DNA of 64,000 bases from Levilactobacillus humaensis (lineage in GTDB: Bacteria > Bacillota > Bacilli > Lactobacillales > Lactobacillaceae), in assembly GCF_024345185.1 (NCBI RefSeq), contig NZ_BROB01000006.1, positions 1 through 64,000 on the forward strand, given 5' to 3'. The translations under genes were made by a program, and so were the position numbers. Within the stretch, counting starts at the first letter, position 1. The number at the start of each line of letters is the position of its first letter. Shown one piece after another: positions 41,718-52,512 of this stretch. The notes under the pieces were generated by a model. The model worked only from the letters and a program-made list of their open reading frames with translations, did not search any database and was not told the origin of the DNA.

Positions 41718-44700
41718 TTGGTCGATGTCAATAAGTTCGAAAGCATGCAGATCGGGCTGGCTTCACCTGATAAGATCCGTAGCTGGTCTTACGGGGAAGT
41801 TAAAAAGCCTGAAACCATCAACTACCGGACATTAAAGCCTGAAAAAGATGGACTTTTCGACGAGCGTATTTTCGGTCCTACCAAGGACTGGGAATGTGCC
41901 TGTGGGAAGTACAAGCGGATCCGTTACAAGGGTGTCGTTTGTGACCGTTGTGGGGTCGAAGTTACGCGTTCTAAGGTTCGTCGTGAACGGATGGGCCATA
42001 TTGAATTAGCAGCTCCTGTAACCCACATCTGGTACTTCAAGGGTATTCCAAGTCGGATGGGTCTTGTCTTAGACATGAGCCCCCGCGCCCTGGAAGAAAT
42101 CATCTACTTCGCATCCTACGTTGTGCTTGATCCCGGTGATACGCCTCTGGAAAAGAAACAACTCCTTTCAGAACGCGATTACCGTGACAAGCTCGTAGAA
42201 TACGGTAGCCAAGCCTTCAAGGCTGAAATGGGTGCCGAAGCCATCAAGAAGTTATTGATGGCCGTGGATTTAGATAAAGAAGTCACGGAATTAAAGGAAC
42301 AATTGAAGGATGCTACTGGCCAAAAGCGGACGCGTGCCGTTCGTCGTTTGGACATCTTGGAAGCCTTCGTGACATCTGGTAACCGTCCTGAATGGATGGT
42401 AATGGATGCTATTCCGGTAATCCCACCTGACTTACGGCCAATGGTACAACTCGAAGGGGGACGTTTCGCAACGTCTGACCTTAATGACTTGTACCGGCGG
42501 GTTATCAACCGGAATAGCCGGTTGAAGCGTTTGTTAGACTTAAACGCACCTGGTATCATCGTTCAAAACGAAAAGCGGATGCTTCAAGAAGCCGTTGACG
42601 CCTTGATCGATAACGGTCGTCGTGGCCGTCCAGTTGCTGGTCCTGGTAACCGTCCATTGAAGTCTCTTTCACACATGTTGAAAGGGAAGCAAGGACGTTT
42701 CCGTCAAAACTTGTTAGGGAAGCGGGTTGACTACTCTGGTCGTTCCGTTATTGACGTTGGTCCTTCCCTCAAGTTCAACCAAATGGGTCTCCCAGTGCCA
42801 ATGGCTTTGGAATTATTCCGGCCATTCATCATGAAGGAACTCGTTGCGCGTGGCTTGGCTTCTAACATTAAGAATGCCAAGCGCCAGATTGACCGTGAAG
42901 ATGACGATGTCTTTAATGTTCTTGAAGATGTTATCAAGGAACACCCAGTTCTGTTGAACCGGGCCCCTACGCTTCACCGTTTAGGGATTCAAGCGTTTGA
43001 ACCAGTCTTGGTTAGTGGTAAAGCTATGCGTCTTCACCCATTGGCTTGTGAAGCTTACAATGCCGATTTCGATGGGGACCAAATGGCCATCCACGTGCCT
43101 TTATCCGACGAAGCACAAGCTGAAGCACGTTTGCTGATGTTGGCTGCTCACCATATCTTGGCACCTGCCAGTGGTAAGCCAGTCGTTGCGCCTTCACAAG
43201 ATATGGTTATCGGGAACTACTACCTGACGATGGAAGAAGACAACCGTGAAGGGGAAGGTATGATCTTTACCGACCTCAACGAAGCTGTCTTAGCTTATCG
43301 TAATGGGTTAGTTCACTGGCACAGTCGGGTCGGAGTCCAAGTCTCTGGCATGACTGACAAGCCATTTACCGATGAACAACGTTCTAAGATTATGGTAACG
43401 ACTGTTGGGAAGTTGATCTTTAACAACATCCTGCCAAAGTCATTCCCATACTTGAATGAACCTACAAATACAAACTTGAATGGTTACGTTCCTGACAAGT
43501 ACTTCTTGGCACCGGGCGAAGACATTCATGATTACTTGCAAAATGCTGAATTAGTTGGACCGTTCAAGAAGGGCTTCCTGTCTGACATTATCGCGGCCGT
43601 TTACCAACAATACAAGGTTACTGAAACCTCTAAGTTGTTGGACCGGATCAAGGATTTGGGTTACGACGAATCCACAAAGTCTGGGTTAACGGTTGGGATG
43701 GTCGACGTTACCGACTTGAAGGAAAAGCCAGAAATTACCGAAGCCGCCCACAAACAGGTTGCGACGGTAACGAAGCAATTCCGACGCGGTTTGATTACGG
43801 ACCACGAACGTTACGAACGGGTCATTGGGATCTGGAACGATGCCAAGGATGACATTCAAAACGCTCTGATCCACAGTTTCGACCAACAGAACCCTATCTT
43901 TATGATGAGTGATTCTGGTGCTCGTGGTAACATTTCTAACTTTACGCAATTAGCTGGTATGCGTGGATTGATGGCCGCACCTAGTGGGGACATCATGGAA
44001 CTGCCTATCACGTCTAACTTCCGTGAAGGCTTGACGGTTATGGAAATGTTCATTTCGACCCATGGTGCTCGTAAAGGGATGACCGATACGGCCCTCAAGA
44101 CTGCCAACTCAGGTTACCTGACTCGGCGTCTGGTCGATGTGGCGCAAGATGTTATCATTCGGGAAAAGGACTGTGGGACTGACCGTGGTTTGACGATTCG
44201 GGCCATCACTGATGGTAACGAAATGATCGAGCCTCTGTACGACCGGATCCTCGGCCGTTACACTCAGAAGTCAGTTGTCGATCCTAAGACCGGTGACGTT
44301 ATCGTGCCAAAGAACCAAATGATCGTTGAAGACACGGCTCAAAAGATTGTTGATGCCGGTGTTGAAGAGGTCACGATTCGCTCCGCCTTCACTTGTAACA
44401 CTGAACACGGTGTTTGTGAACACTGTTATGGCCGTAACATGGCTACCGGTGACGAAGTTGAAGTTGGTGAAGCAGTCGGAACTGTTGCCGCACAATCTAT
44501 CGGTGAACCAGGGACGCAATTAACCATGCGTAACTTCCATACCGGTGGTGTTGCCGGGAACGAAGATATCACCCAAGGGCTTCCTCGTGTTCAAGAATTA
44601 TTTGAATCTCGGAACCCTAAAGGTAAAGCTGAGATTACTGAAGTTACTGGGACGGTTGAATCAATCGAAGAAAACCCAGCTGACCGTGTCAAAGAAGTTA

Positions 44701-45365
44701 CCATTAAGGGTGAGGCTGACACTCGGAGTTACAAGTTACCAATCACTGCCCGCATGCGGGTTTCTGAAGGCGACTTTATCCACCGTGGTGCTGCCTTGAA
44801 CTATGGGTCTGTTGATCCTAAGGAACTTCTGCGTGTTCGTGATGTGTTGTCTACTGAAACCTATATCTTAGGCGAAGTCCAACGTGTTTACCGGATGCAA
44901 GGTGTGGCCATCAGTGACAAGCACGTTGAAATCATGGTTCGTCAGATGCTTCGGAAGGTTCGGATCATGGATCCGGGCGATACCGATGTCTTACCTGGGA
45001 CTTTGATGGACATTCAAGACTTCCGTCGCGCTAACTACCAGACGTTAATCTCTGGTGGGATCGCCGCTACGGCTCGTCCAGTTATCTTGGGGATCACCAA
45101 GGCTGCCCTGGAAACGAACAGTTTCTTATCAGCTGCTTCCTTCCAAGAAACGACGCGTGTCTTGACCGATGCTGCTATTCGAGGCAAGAACGACCCATTA
45201 GTTGGTTTGAAGGAAAACGTTATTATTGGGAAGATTATTCCTGCCGGTACTGGGATGCCAGATTACCGTCAGATCAAGCCCAAGGAAGTTGGCGGTTCGT
45301 CAACCGAAGGCGTCTACTCGATCAGCGATTTGGAAAAGCAAATGCAAGAAGACTCTCAAGCCTAA
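41718..45365 (+). CDS. rpoC: RNA polymerase beta' subunit
   Basis: 1215 residues. N-terminal zinc site [20 protein letters not shown] (about 60-80); active-site motif [12 protein letters not shown]-like sequence [18 protein letters not shown] with the three Mg-binding Asp (about 450-457). The second zinc region is CGTDRGL...[13 protein letters not shown]. Trigger-loop and bridge-helix segments follow. A TTG start follows GGGAGGT. Forms one operon with rpoB. Confidence 0.98.
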   Translation: MVDVNKFESMQIGLASPDKIRSWSYGEVKKPETINYRTLKPEKDGLFDERIFGPTKDWECACGKYKRIRYKGVVCDRCGVEVTRSKVRRERMGHIELAAPVTHIWYFKGIPSRMGLVLDMSPRALEEIIYFASYVVLDPGDTPLEKKQLLSERDYRDKLVEYGSQAFKAEMGAEAIKKLLMAVDLDKEVTELKEQLKDATGQKRTRAVRRLDILEAFVTSGNRPEWMVMDAIPVIPPDLRPMVQLEGGRFATSDLNDLYRRVINRNSRLKRLLDLNAPGIIVQNEKRMLQEAVDALIDNGRRGRPVAGPGNRPLKSLSHMLKGKQGRFRQNLLGKRVDYSGRSVIDVGPSLKFNQMGLPVPMALELFRPFIMKELVARGLASNIKNAKRQIDREDDDVFNVLEDVIKEHPVLLNRAPTLHRLGIQAFEPVLVSGKAMRLHPLACEAYNADFDGDQMAIHVPLSDEAQAEARLLMLAAHHILAPASGKPVVAPSQDMVIGNYYLTMEEDNREGEGMIFTDLNEAVLAYRNGLVHWHSRVGVQVSGMTDKPFTDEQRSKIMVTTVGKLIFNNILPKSFPYLNEPTNTNLNGYVPDKYFLAPGEDIHDYLQNAELVGPFKKGFLSDIIAAVYQQYKVTETSKLLDRIKDLGYDESTKSGLTVGMVDVTDLKEKPEITEAAHKQVATVTKQFRRGLITDHERYERVIGIWNDAKDDIQNALIHSFDQQNPIFMMSDSGARGNISNFTQLAGMRGLMAAPSGDIMELPITSNFREGLTVMEMFISTHGARKGMTDTALKTANSGYLTRRLVDVAQDVIIREKDCGTDRGLTIRAITDGNEMIEPLYDRILGRYTQKSVVDPKTGDVIVPKNQMIVEDTAQKIVDAGVEEVTIRSAFTCNTEHGVCEHCYGRNMATGDEVEVGEAVGTVAAQSIGEPGTQLTMRNFHTGGVAGNEDITQGLPRVQELFESRNPKGKAEITEVTGTVESIEENPADRVKEVTIKGEADTRSYKLPITARMRVSEGDFIHRGAALNYGSVDPKELLRVRDVLSTETYILGEVQRVYRMQGVAISDKHVEIMVRQMLRKVRIMDPGDTDVLPGTLMDIQDFRRANYQTLISGGIAATARPVILGITKAALETNSFLSAASFQETTRVLTDAAIRGKNDPLVGLKENVIIGKIIPAGTGMPDYRQIKPKEVGGSSTEGVYSISDLEKQMQEDSQA

Positions 45366-45388
45366 CTTCGGTTAAGCGACTTAGTCGG

Positions 45389-45417
45389 GGACTCGTCAGA
45401 GATGGCGGGTCCTTTTT
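45389..45417 (+). terminator. Terminator of rpoBC
   Basis: GGACTCGTC pairs with GGCGGGTCC (two G-U pairs), followed by TTTTT. Confidence 0.85.
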
Positions 45418-45423
45418 GTTTGT

Positions 45424-46077
45424 CTAGGACCAGAGCCACCACCCCAAGGCACTGATGGTTAGATAGGGGAGAAGGGCAATCCGTCCAGAAGACTGGCGAT
45501 TGAGAACCAGGGCCAAGAGACAGGCGGTTAGTAGCCACCAAGCCGTTGCTTGCACGCCAAAGGCCAGGGCATAGAGACCTATAAACTCCAGGTCGCCGTC
45601 GCCGATAAGCGGTCGGGAAAGGTGTGGCCAAATGAGGTGGATGCCAAGAAGCCAGAGTGCTCCCAGTCCCCAGACAAATGGGCCAGCTGACCAGAACAGC
45701 ACGGGGAGACTTAACCAGCTGATGATACCAGGGAAGGTTTGGGTGGCAGCATCACATAGCGCCGCATAGCTCCACAGGTAGAGCCAGATGACAGCAAGTA
45801 GGGTGGCTGGCCCAGTAATGGTAGTGGCTAACCAGCCGCCGGCGACTTCGAGGACGAGAACTTGCAATGGAATCGCTGTACCACAGGCGTGGCAGTGGCC
45901 CCGTTGGCAGAGGTAGCTTAGAATGGGGATGAGTTGCCAAGGGCGGAGTGGCGTCCGGCAGGTGTCACAGTGTGAGCGCGGAGAATACGGTGATTCGTGG
46001 CGGGCATAGCGACCGCTGGTGGCACAGATTAAAGAACCAAAGCAAGAGCCATAACAGAATAAGAAAAAAGTCGACAT
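45424..46077 (-). CDS. comC: Prepilin peptidase (A24 family)
   Basis: 217-residue membrane aspartic protease that cleaves leader peptides of competence pseudopilins and methylates them. The N-terminal part has two CxxC pairs (HCDTC and HCHAC) for zinc. The catalytic Asp residues are in ALCDAATQTFP and LIGDGDLEFIG (the GxGD motif). About seven membrane segments. AGAGGTG precedes the ATG. It lies tail to tail with rpoC. The substrate pilin genes (comG) are not in this window. Confidence 0.9.
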   Translation of the reverse strand: MSTFFLFCYGSCFGSLICATSGRYARHESPYSPRSHCDTCRTPLRPWQLIPILSYLCQRGHCHACGTAIPLQVLVLEVAGGWLATTITGPATLLAVIWLYLWSYAALCDAATQTFPGIISWLSLPVLFWSAGPFVWGLGALWLLGIHLIWPHLSRPLIGDGDLEFIGLYALAFGVQATAWWLLTACLLALVLNRQSSGRIALLPYLTISALGWWLWS

Positions 46078-46146
46078 TTGTGATCACCTCTTAGATACCT
46101 CCGTGAAAAATGGCCGATTGTTTCCAGAGAATTGTGACAACCCTTA

Positions 46147-46175
46147 TTGACATTGGTTTTCTGGCATGGTATTCT
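46147..46175 (+). promoter_or_regulatory. Promoter of the str genes
   Basis: TTGACA (46147-46152), 17-base spacer, TATTCT (46170-46175), followed by a long leader to rpsL. Confidence 0.8.
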
Positions 46176-46229
46176 ATTCAAGGTGCTTTTCGCAGACAGG
46201 TCTCGGGTAACATACCAGACATGCTGACT

Positions 46230-46302
46230 GACGGCGGGAGGGACACTTCAATTAGATCCCCCGTCTAGGTGGCTTTTTTCTTTCAAGAAAAATGAACCAC
46301 CT
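46230..46302 (+). promoter_or_regulatory. Structured rpsL leader
   Basis: GACGGCGGGAGGGA (46230-46243) pairs with TCCCCCGTC (46257-46265). A TTTTTT run follows eight bases later. That T-run lies within a second hairpin: AGGTGG (46267) with CCACCT (46297), plus TTTTTCTT with AAGAAAAA. The second stem could hide the terminator tail. This looks like attenuation or r-protein feedback, not proven. Confidence 0.5.
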
Positions 46303-46352
46303 GGATGTGTGGACTTAAACTCTATCAGAATACAGAAAGGAGGACTAGTTAG

Positions 46353-46766
46353 ATGCCTACTATCAACCAATTGGTGCGTAAAGGTCGTAAATCTAATAGT
46401 TCTAAATCAGATGCCCCAGCTTTAAACTACGGGTATAACAGTTTCAAAAAAGCTCAAGTTAAGAATCCTGCTCCTCAAAAGCGTGGGGTTGCTACCCGTG
46501 TCGGTACCATGACACCTAAGAAACCTAACTCAGCTTTACGGAAATATGCACGTGTACGGTTGTCAAACTTAATTGAAGTGACTGCTTACATTCCTGGTAT
46601 TGGTCATAACCTTCAAGAACATAGTGTTGTCTTAATTCGTGGTGGCCGGGTGAAGGATTTACCTGGGGTTCGTTACCACATCGTGCGTGGTGCGCTTGAT
46701 ACTGCCGGTGTTACCGACCGTCGTCAAAGCCGTTCTAAGTACGGTACCAAGAAGCCTAAGGATTAA
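46353..46766 (+). CDS. rpsL: 30S ribosomal protein S12
   Basis: 137 residues, decoding-centre protein. The streptomycin-linked lysines are both wild type: K56 in TPKKPNS and K101 in GGRVKDLPG (E. coli K42 and K87). The N-terminal insert ([21 protein letters not shown]) gives the longer length common in lactobacilli. AAAGGAGG precedes the ATG. Confidence 0.99.
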   Translation: MPTINQLVRKGRKSNSSKSDAPALNYGYNSFKKAQVKNPAPQKRGVATRVGTMTPKKPNSALRKYARVRLSNLIEVTAYIPGIGHNLQEHSVVLIRGGRVKDLPGVRYHIVRGALDTAGVTDRRQSRSKYGTKKPKD

Positions 46767-46779
46767 GAATCACGACATT

Positions 46780-46812
46780 AACTGACTTGCACGGATGCCG
46801 TCAAGCAGTTAC
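46780..46812 (+). other. Intercistronic hairpin rpsL-rpsG
   Basis: TAACTG-CTTG pairs with CAAG-CAGTTA around 12 bases. In E. coli S7 represses translation at this gap; a similar role here is inference. Confidence 0.4.
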
Positions 46813-46839
46813 TAAACAATATTCAAGGAGGATAATATA

Positions 46840-47310
46840 ATGCCTAGAAAAGGAATTGTACAAAAGCGTGAAGTCCTTCCTGATCCAATTTACAACTCAA
46901 AGTTGGTTACTCGTTTGATTAACCACACGATGATGGATGGGAAACGCGGAACTTCAACTAAAATCATTTATGGTGCCTTCGACATCATTAAGAACGAAAC
47001 TGGTAACGATCCAGTGGAAGTCTTCGAAGAAGCAATGAAGAACGTTATGCCAGTCTTGGAAGTCAAGGCTCGCCGGGTTGGTGGATCAAACTACCAAGTC
47101 CCAATCGAAGTTCGTCCAGATCGTCGGACGACTCTTGGTCTTCGTTGGATGGTACAGTACTCTCGTTTACGTGGTGAACACACCATGGTTGAACGCTTAG
47201 CGCGTGAAATCATGGATGCTGCCAACAACACGGGTGCTGCTGTTAAGAAGCGTGAAGACACTCACCGGATGGCAGATGCCAACCGTGCCTTCGCCCACTA
47301 CCGTTGGTAG
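46840..47310 (+). CDS. rpsG: 30S ribosomal protein S7
   Basis: 156 residues, primary 16S 3'-domain binder and head-assembly initiator. [28 protein letters not shown] and the [11 protein letters not shown]-like [17 protein letters not shown] are typical. AAGGAGG precedes the ATG. Confidence 0.99.
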   Translation: MPRKGIVQKREVLPDPIYNSKLVTRLINHTMMDGKRGTSTKIIYGAFDIIKNETGNDPVEVFEEAMKNVMPVLEVKARRVGGSNYQVPIEVRPDRRTTLGLRWMVQYSRLRGEHTMVERLAREIMDAANNTGAAVKKREDTHRMADANRAFAHYRW

Positions 47311-47341
47311 AAGCAGCCATCGCACTGCTTTAATCGCGGTG

Positions 47342-47350
47342 TGATAAAAT
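47342..47350 (+). promoter_or_regulatory. Possible extended -10 promoter for fusA
   Basis: TGATAAAAT (TG-n-TAAAAT) lies 150 bases before the fusA start. No convincing -35. Confidence 0.4.
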
Positions 47351-47415
47351 GTTAGAGCGGAGTGTCTCATGACTCTCTCGCCTCTAACTTAAGGGAGCAA
47401 TCCTTTAATCCAGAG

Positions 47416-47456
47416 GTGGCTACTAAAATCATTTGCGATGTTAGTAGTCACTTTTT
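47416..47456 (+). terminator. Terminator or attenuator between rpsG and fusA
   Basis: GTGGCTACTAA pairs with TTAGTAGTCAC and is followed by TTTTT. A further stem, TTAGAG with CTCTAA, lies just before it (47353-47389). Confidence 0.75.
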
Positions 47457-47499
47457 GGCACAATCTACGATCAATTTTGAGAGGAGTTACACATTAATC

Positions 47500-49599
47500 A
47501 TGGCTAATACTCGTGAATTCCCGCTTGATAAGACTCGTAATATCGGTATCATGGCCCACATCGATGCCGGTAAGACGACGACCACTGAGCGTATCCTGTA
47601 TTACACTGGTAAGATCCACAAGATTGGTGAAACCCACGATGGGGCTTCACAAATGGACTGGATGGAACAAGAACAAGAACGTGGTATCACGATCACTTCT
47701 GCCGCTACGACTGCGGAATGGAAGGGTCACCGGATCAACATCATCGATACTCCAGGGCACGTGGACTTCACTGTTGAAGTTGAACGTTCTCTGCGTGTGC
47801 TTGATGGTGCCGTAACCGTCTTAGATGGTCAAGCCGGTGTTGAACCACAAACCGAAACTGTTTGGCGTCAAGCCTCAGATTTCGATGTTCCTCGTATCGT
47901 GTTCGTGAACAAGATGGATAAGCTGGGTGCCGACTTCGACTTCTCAGTTAACTCCATTCACGACCGTTTACAAGCCAACGCGGTTGCCTTACAAATGGCA
48001 ATCGGTGCCGAAGATGATTTCGCCGGTGTTGTTGACTTAATCGAAATGAAAGCCTACGTGTACGACAAGGATGAACTGGGTTCCTCATGGGACACTGTTG
48101 AAATTCCTGCCGACATGAAGGAAGAAGCTGAAAAGCGTCATGAAGGCATCATCGAAAGCGTCGCTGACGTTGATGATGAAATCATGGAAAAGTACCTTGA
48201 AGGTGAAGAAATCACCAAGGCAGAATTAAAGGCCGCTATTCGGCGTGCTACGTTGAAGCTGGAAATGTTCCCAGTCTTCGCTGGTTCTGCTTTCAAGGAT
48301 AAGGGTGTTCAAATGTTGATGGACGCCGTTGTGGACTACTTACCATCTCCATTGGATGTTAAGCCATACAACGCCACTGTTCCTGATACTGAAGAAGCCG
48401 TTACGTTGCGTGCCGATGACGATGCGCCATTCGCTGCTTTAGCATTCAAGGTTGCCACCGACCCATTCGTTGGTCGTTTGACTTACATCCGGGTTTACTC
48501 CGGTACCTTGGAAGGTGGTTCATATGTCTTGAACGCCACTAAGGACAAGCGTGAACGTGTTGGACGTCTGCTGCAAATGCACTCCAATCACCGTCAAGAA
48601 ATTCCAGAAGTCTTCTCTGGTGATATTGCCGGGGCCATTGGTTTGAAGAACACCACTACTGGTGACTCTTTAACTGACCCTGATCACCCACTTCACTTGG
48701 AATCCATGAACTTCCCAGATCCAGTCATCCAGGTTGCCGTGGAACCTAAGACGAAGGCTGACCAAGACAAGATGAACAACGCCTTACAAAAGCTTTCTGA
48801 AGAAGACCCTACTTTCAAGGCTGAAACTAACCCTGAAACTGGTGAAACTCTGATCGCTGGGATGGGTGAACTTCACTTGGACATCATCATTGACCGTATG
48901 AAGCGTGAATTCAAGGTTGAAGCGGACATTGGTGCTCCTCAAGTTGCTTACCGTGAAGCCTTCACGAAGTCAACTAAGGTTCAAGGCAAGTTCGTTCGTC
49001 AATCTGGTGGTAAAGGTCAATATGGTGACGTTTGGATCGAATTCACCCCTAACGAACGTGGTAAGGGTTACGAATTCGAAGACGCTATCGTTGGTGGGGT
49101 TGTTCCTCGTGAATTTATCCCTTCAGTTGACCAAGGTCTGCAAGAAGCCATGGCAAACGGTGTGTTAGCCGGTTACCCATTGGTTGATGTTAAGGCCAAG
49201 TTATACGATGGTAGTTACCATGAAGTCGATTCTAGTGAAGCAGCCTTCAAGGTTGCCGCTTCATTGGCTTTACGTAAGGCCGTCCAAACTGCCGGTCCTG
49301 TTATCTTGGAACCAATCATGAAGGTTGATATCCTGGTACCAGAAGACTACATGGGTGATATCATGGGCCAAGTTACCGCACGTCGTGGTAAGGTCGATGG
49401 TATGGAAGCTCGTGGGAACGCACAAATGATTCACTCCTTCGTTCCGTTATCCGAAATGTTCGGTTACGCGACGACGTTACGTTCTGCTTCTCAAGGTCGT
49501 GGTACCTTTACCATGACGTTTGACCACTACGAACCAACGCCAAAGAGTGTTCAAGCTGATATTATCAAGAAGAACGGCGGTACTCCAGTCGAAGACTAG
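47500..49599 (+). CDS. fusA: Elongation factor G
   Basis: 699 residues, translocation GTPase. G motifs: [18 protein letters not shown] (G1), DTPGHVDFT (G3), [12 protein letters not shown] (G4). Domains II-V follow, including the C-terminal [23 protein letters not shown]-type segment. The ATG at 47500 opens [22 protein letters not shown] lies 13 bases upstream, so spacing is longer than usual. Upstream in-frame codons would run through the terminator. Confidence 0.97.
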   Translation: MANTREFPLDKTRNIGIMAHIDAGKTTTTERILYYTGKIHKIGETHDGASQMDWMEQEQERGITITSAATTAEWKGHRINIIDTPGHVDFTVEVERSLRVLDGAVTVLDGQAGVEPQTETVWRQASDFDVPRIVFVNKMDKLGADFDFSVNSIHDRLQANAVALQMAIGAEDDFAGVVDLIEMKAYVYDKDELGSSWDTVEIPADMKEEAEKRHEGIIESVADVDDEIMEKYLEGEEITKAELKAAIRRATLKLEMFPVFAGSAFKDKGVQMLMDAVVDYLPSPLDVKPYNATVPDTEEAVTLRADDDAPFAALAFKVATDPFVGRLTYIRVYSGTLEGGSYVLNATKDKRERVGRLLQMHSNHRQEIPEVFSGDIAGAIGLKNTTTGDSLTDPDHPLHLESMNFPDPVIQVAVEPKTKADQDKMNNALQKLSEEDPTFKAETNPETGETLIAGMGELHLDIIIDRMKREFKVEADIGAPQVAYREAFTKSTKVQGKFVRQSGGKGQYGDVWIEFTPNERGKGYEFEDAIVGGVVPREFIPSVDQGLQEAMANGVLAGYPLVDVKAKLYDGSYHEVDSSEAAFKVAASLALRKAVQTAGPVILEPIMKVDILVPEDYMGDIMGQVTARRGKVDGMEARGNAQMIHSFVPLSEMFGYATTLRSASQGRGTFTMTFDHYEPTPKSVQADIIKKNGGTPVED

Positions 49600-49618
49600 T
49601 CCGACTCTTCTTTAAAGA

Positions 49619-49649
49619 AACGTCCTACCTCTCGGTGGGGCGTTTTTTT
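49619..49649 (+). terminator. Terminator of fusA
   Basis: AACGTCCTACC pairs with GGTGGGGCGTT, followed by TTTTTTT. Confidence 0.92.
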
Positions 49650-49663
49650 GCGTCTTGGTAACG

Positions 49664-49672
49664 TGCTATAAT
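49664..49672 (+). promoter_or_regulatory. Extended -10 promoter of the MATE gene
   Basis: TGCTATAAT is a full extended -10 element, 40 bases before the start codon. Confidence 0.6.
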
Positions 49673-49711
49673 TTGTGAGGCATAAGTTTAAAAGAGAGAA
49701 GTGACCATATA

Positions 49712-51049
49712 ATGGAAGAATTGTTTGAAAAAGCACCGGTTCCACGGGCCTATTTTAAGCTGGCATTGCCTGTCGTACTCGGCATGGTGGCTAGTATGAT
49801 TTACAATTTAGCGGATACATACTTTGTCTCACAGACGCAGAATACGGCATTGGTTGCGGGGGTGGCGCTCTGTACGCCATTATTTTCATTTCTGATTGCG
49901 GTCGGGGATATCTTCGGTTTAGGGGGAAGTTCTCTGATTTCGCGGTTGCTTGGAGAAAAGGACTATCAGACGGCCAGGCGGGTCAGTAGCTTTTGTCTCT
50001 ACGGGGCGATTGTGGTGGGGTTACTGGTGACGGTTCTCCTGTTAGCCTTTACCCGTTCCATCCTAATGATGTTCGGGGCCACGCCGGCCACTTACCACTA
50101 TGCTGAGCAGTTTTATCATATTATGGCCTTGGGTGCCATGCCAATCATGGTGTCAATTGTCCCAGGAAACCTGATTCGAACTGAGGGCTTTGCGACCCAG
50201 TCGATGATTGGCACGATGGTGGGAACGGTGGTTACCATTATTCTTGATCCCATTTTGATTTTTTCCGCAGACATGGGGGCTGCTGGGGCAGCCTTGGCAA
50301 CAGTGATTGGTTATAGCGTGTCGGCAACCCTCTTAGTCTGGCTTGCTGGGCGCTATTGCCAGGTTGTAACGATTGATGTGCGACAGAGTCGGATTAACCG
50401 GCAACTTTTAGGACAAGTACTCTTTATTGGGATTCCGGGTTCAATTACCAATCTAATGCAGGCATTCGGAACGGCCGTCTTGAATCGTTATCTGGTGGAT
50501 TTTGGCCCGACACGGGTGGCAGCGATGGGGATTGTCCTCAAGGTCTATATGATTATCATGCTGGTCATGATTGGATTTGCCTTCGGTGCCCAGCCGTTGA
50601 TCGGCTATACCTACGGAGCGAGAAATCAGAAGCGGTTCAAACAGGTTCTCCGCTTTGATCTTCTGGTAGAGGTCGGGTACGCTTTAGTCTTTGCCGTTCT
50701 CCTAATGGTCTTCGCCCCACAAATCATCGGCCTCTTTCTCCATGACCAGGCTGTTATTACGGCAGGGACGTTTATGCTCCGTGCTTTCCTCTCGACGACG
50801 CCGTTCGTGGGCGCGGTATTAGTGTACACGACGGTCTTCCAGAGCACAGGGAAGGCACTAGCAGCTCTCTTGATGTCTATTTCACGGCAGGGAGTTGCCT
50901 TCTACTTGTTCATTGTTGTTGGAGCGGGGCTACTGGGCTATCACGGGATTATCTGGGCCCAACCGGCTGCCGATGTTGTGACCTGTCTGCTGGGTTGGAT
51001 CTTGGCCCGGGTAACCTTTAAGCAACAATGGGGTGAGGAGAAGGACTAG
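49712..51049 (+). CDS. MATE-family efflux transporter
   Basis: 445 residues with about 12 membrane segments in two related halves. FKLALPVVLGMVASMIYNLADTYFVSQ opens the first half, and LFIGIPGSITNLMQAFGTAVLNRYL opens the second. The closest group is the DinF/NorM-like branch of Firmicutes. Exports cationic drugs or metabolites using Na+ or H+; substrate unknown. Monocistronic, inserted between fusA and the S10 operon. Confidence 0.92.
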   Translation: MEELFEKAPVPRAYFKLALPVVLGMVASMIYNLADTYFVSQTQNTALVAGVALCTPLFSFLIAVGDIFGLGGSSLISRLLGEKDYQTARRVSSFCLYGAIVVGLLVTVLLLAFTRSILMMFGATPATYHYAEQFYHIMALGAMPIMVSIVPGNLIRTEGFATQSMIGTMVGTVVTIILDPILIFSADMGAAGAALATVIGYSVSATLLVWLAGRYCQVVTIDVRQSRINRQLLGQVLFIGIPGSITNLMQAFGTAVLNRYLVDFGPTRVAAMGIVLKVYMIIMLVMIGFAFGAQPLIGYTYGARNQKRFKQVLRFDLLVEVGYALVFAVLLMVFAPQIIGLFLHDQAVITAGTFMLRAFLSTTPFVGAVLVYTTVFQSTGKALAALLMSISRQGVAFYLFIVVGAGLLGYHGIIWAQPAADVVTCLLGWILARVTFKQQWGEEKD

Positions 51050-51121
51050 TCACGACGACACAGGGCAGAGACTATTTAAGAGAATTACGGTAAATTCATT
51101 AGGAAATTTGTCAAAGATAAG

Positions 51122-51185
51122 GTATAATAACACGCGTTGGCCTTAATTAGGAAAAACTGGATGACCAGTCGTTCTTTTTCATTGA
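51122..51185 (+). other. Orphan -10 box and short hairpin
   Basis: A perfect TATAAT (51122-51127) is followed by ACTGG-ATGA-CCAGT (about 51156-51169) and CGTTCTTTTT. This could be a very short transcript or a remnant promoter. The rest of 51050-51295 shows nothing else. Confidence 0.3.
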
Positions 51186-51295
51186 ATTCAGTTAAATTGT
51201 ATTTAATTAGAAGAAAGTTGATTAAAACTTCCAGGTTATGCTAGGAATAGCCAATAATTATTTAAGACAAATCGCAGGCAATTTCGCGAAAACCC

Positions 51296-51324
51296 TTGCC
51301 ATATGGCACTTTATTTAGTATGAT
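51296..51324 (+). promoter_or_regulatory. Promoter of the S10 operon
   Basis: TTGCCA (51296-51301), 17-base spacer, TATGAT (51319-51324). It drives the ribosomal protein genes from rpsJ onward. Confidence 0.75.
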
Positions 51325-51329
51325 AGTTA

Positions 51330-51480
51330 AGTGCTGAATTTCTGAGGGGACATTTGCGCCCCCGGGGATCGCCAAAAAGTTTAAGCGATGATGTGGGAGA
51401 TTGCGACACGCCCGGCCGCTTTGCCATGAGGGTGTGGCGGGAATTTCCACGGAGTTAGTCTTATTTTTAAAATAGACGAA
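51330..51480 (+). promoter_or_regulatory. Structured leader of the S10 operon
   Basis: Two stems: GGGG with CCCC around 51346-51364, and a larger one at 51393-51450 in which GTGG-A-ATT pairs with AAT-TCCAC and ACAC-CCC pairs with GGGTGT. In proteobacteria L4 regulates at this position; whether an r-protein binds here is unknown. Confidence 0.45.
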
Positions 51481-51492
51481 GGAGGGAACACA

Positions 51493-51801
51493 ATGGCAAA
51501 ACAAAAAATTCGGATTCGGTTGAAGGCATACGAACATCGTATCCTCGACCAATCAGCAGAGAAGATCGTTGAAACTGCTAAGAGAACTGGTGCCGGTATC
51601 TCAGGTCCTATTCCATTACCAACAGAACGGACGATCTACACCGTATTACGTTCACCACATAAGTTTAAGGACTCACGTGAACAGTTCGAAATGCGGACTC
51701 ACAAGCGTTTGATCGATATCGTTAACCCAACGCCAAAGACAGTTGACTCATTAATGAAGCTCGACTTGCCTAGTGGTGTTGACATCGAAATCAAGTTATA
51801 A
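51493..51801 (+). CDS. rpsJ: 30S ribosomal protein S10
   Basis: 102 residues; [29 protein letters not shown] and the [36 protein letters not shown] block are diagnostic. First gene of the S10 operon; also the antitermination factor NusE. GAAGGAGGG precedes the ATG. Confidence 0.99.
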   Translation: MAKQKIRIRLKAYEHRILDQSAEKIVETAKRTGAGISGPIPLPTERTIYTVLRSPHKFKDSREQFEMRTHKRLIDIVNPTPKTVDSLMKLDLPSGVDIEIKL

Positions 51802-51840
51802 TTTCTTCAAAATAAATACAATATAATCGGAGGTGTACTC

Positions 51841-52491
51841 ATGACCACAAAAGGAATCTTAGGGAAAAAGGTCGGGATGACGCAGGTCTTCACTGATGCT
51901 GGCGAATTAATCCCCGTTACTGTTGTCGAAGCAACCCCAAACGTAGTGTTGCAAGTTAAGACAATGGAAAACGACGGTTACGATGCCATTCAACTTGGTT
52001 ACCAAGACAAGCGTGAAGTACTCAGCAACAAGCCCGAACAAGGTCATGTAGCAAAAGCAAACACGACTCCTAAGCGCTTCATTCGTGAATTCAGAGATGT
52101 TGAGCTGGGAGATTACAAGGTAGCAGACGAAGTTAAAGTTGATACCTTCCAAGCAGGAGACATCGTTGATGTCACTGGTGTGACTAAAGGTCATGGTTAC
52201 CAAGGTAACGTTCACAAAGACGGTCAACGTCGTGGCCCTATGGCTCACGGTTCTCGTTTCCACCGTCGTCCAGGTTCTCTGGGTGCTATCATTAACCGGG
52301 TATTCCCTGGTATGAAGCTTCCAGGCCGGATGGGTAACAAGACAGTTACTATCTTAAACCTTGAAGTCGTTAAGGCAGATGTTGAAAACAACGTTCTGTT
52401 GATTAAGGGTAACGTGCCAGGCGCCAACAAGTCACTCGTTACTGTTAAGAGTGCTGTTCGCCCACCACGTGAAAAGCATTCAGATAACTAA
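51841..52491 (+). CDS. rplC: 50S ribosomal protein L3
   Basis: 216 residues; [13 protein letters not shown] at the start and [15 protein letters not shown] near the peptidyl-transferase loop. Early 23S assembly protein. CGGAGGTG precedes the ATG. Confidence 0.99.
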   Translation: MTTKGILGKKVGMTQVFTDAGELIPVTVVEATPNVVLQVKTMENDGYDAIQLGYQDKREVLSNKPEQGHVAKANTTPKRFIREFRDVELGDYKVADEVKVDTFQAGDIVDVTGVTKGHGYQGNVHKDGQRRGPMAHGSRFHRRPGSLGAIINRVFPGMKLPGRMGNKTVTILNLEVVKADVENNVLLIKGNVPGANKSLVTVKSAVRPPREKHSDN

Positions 52492-52512
52492 TTAGGAAGG
52501 GAGGATAATTAA

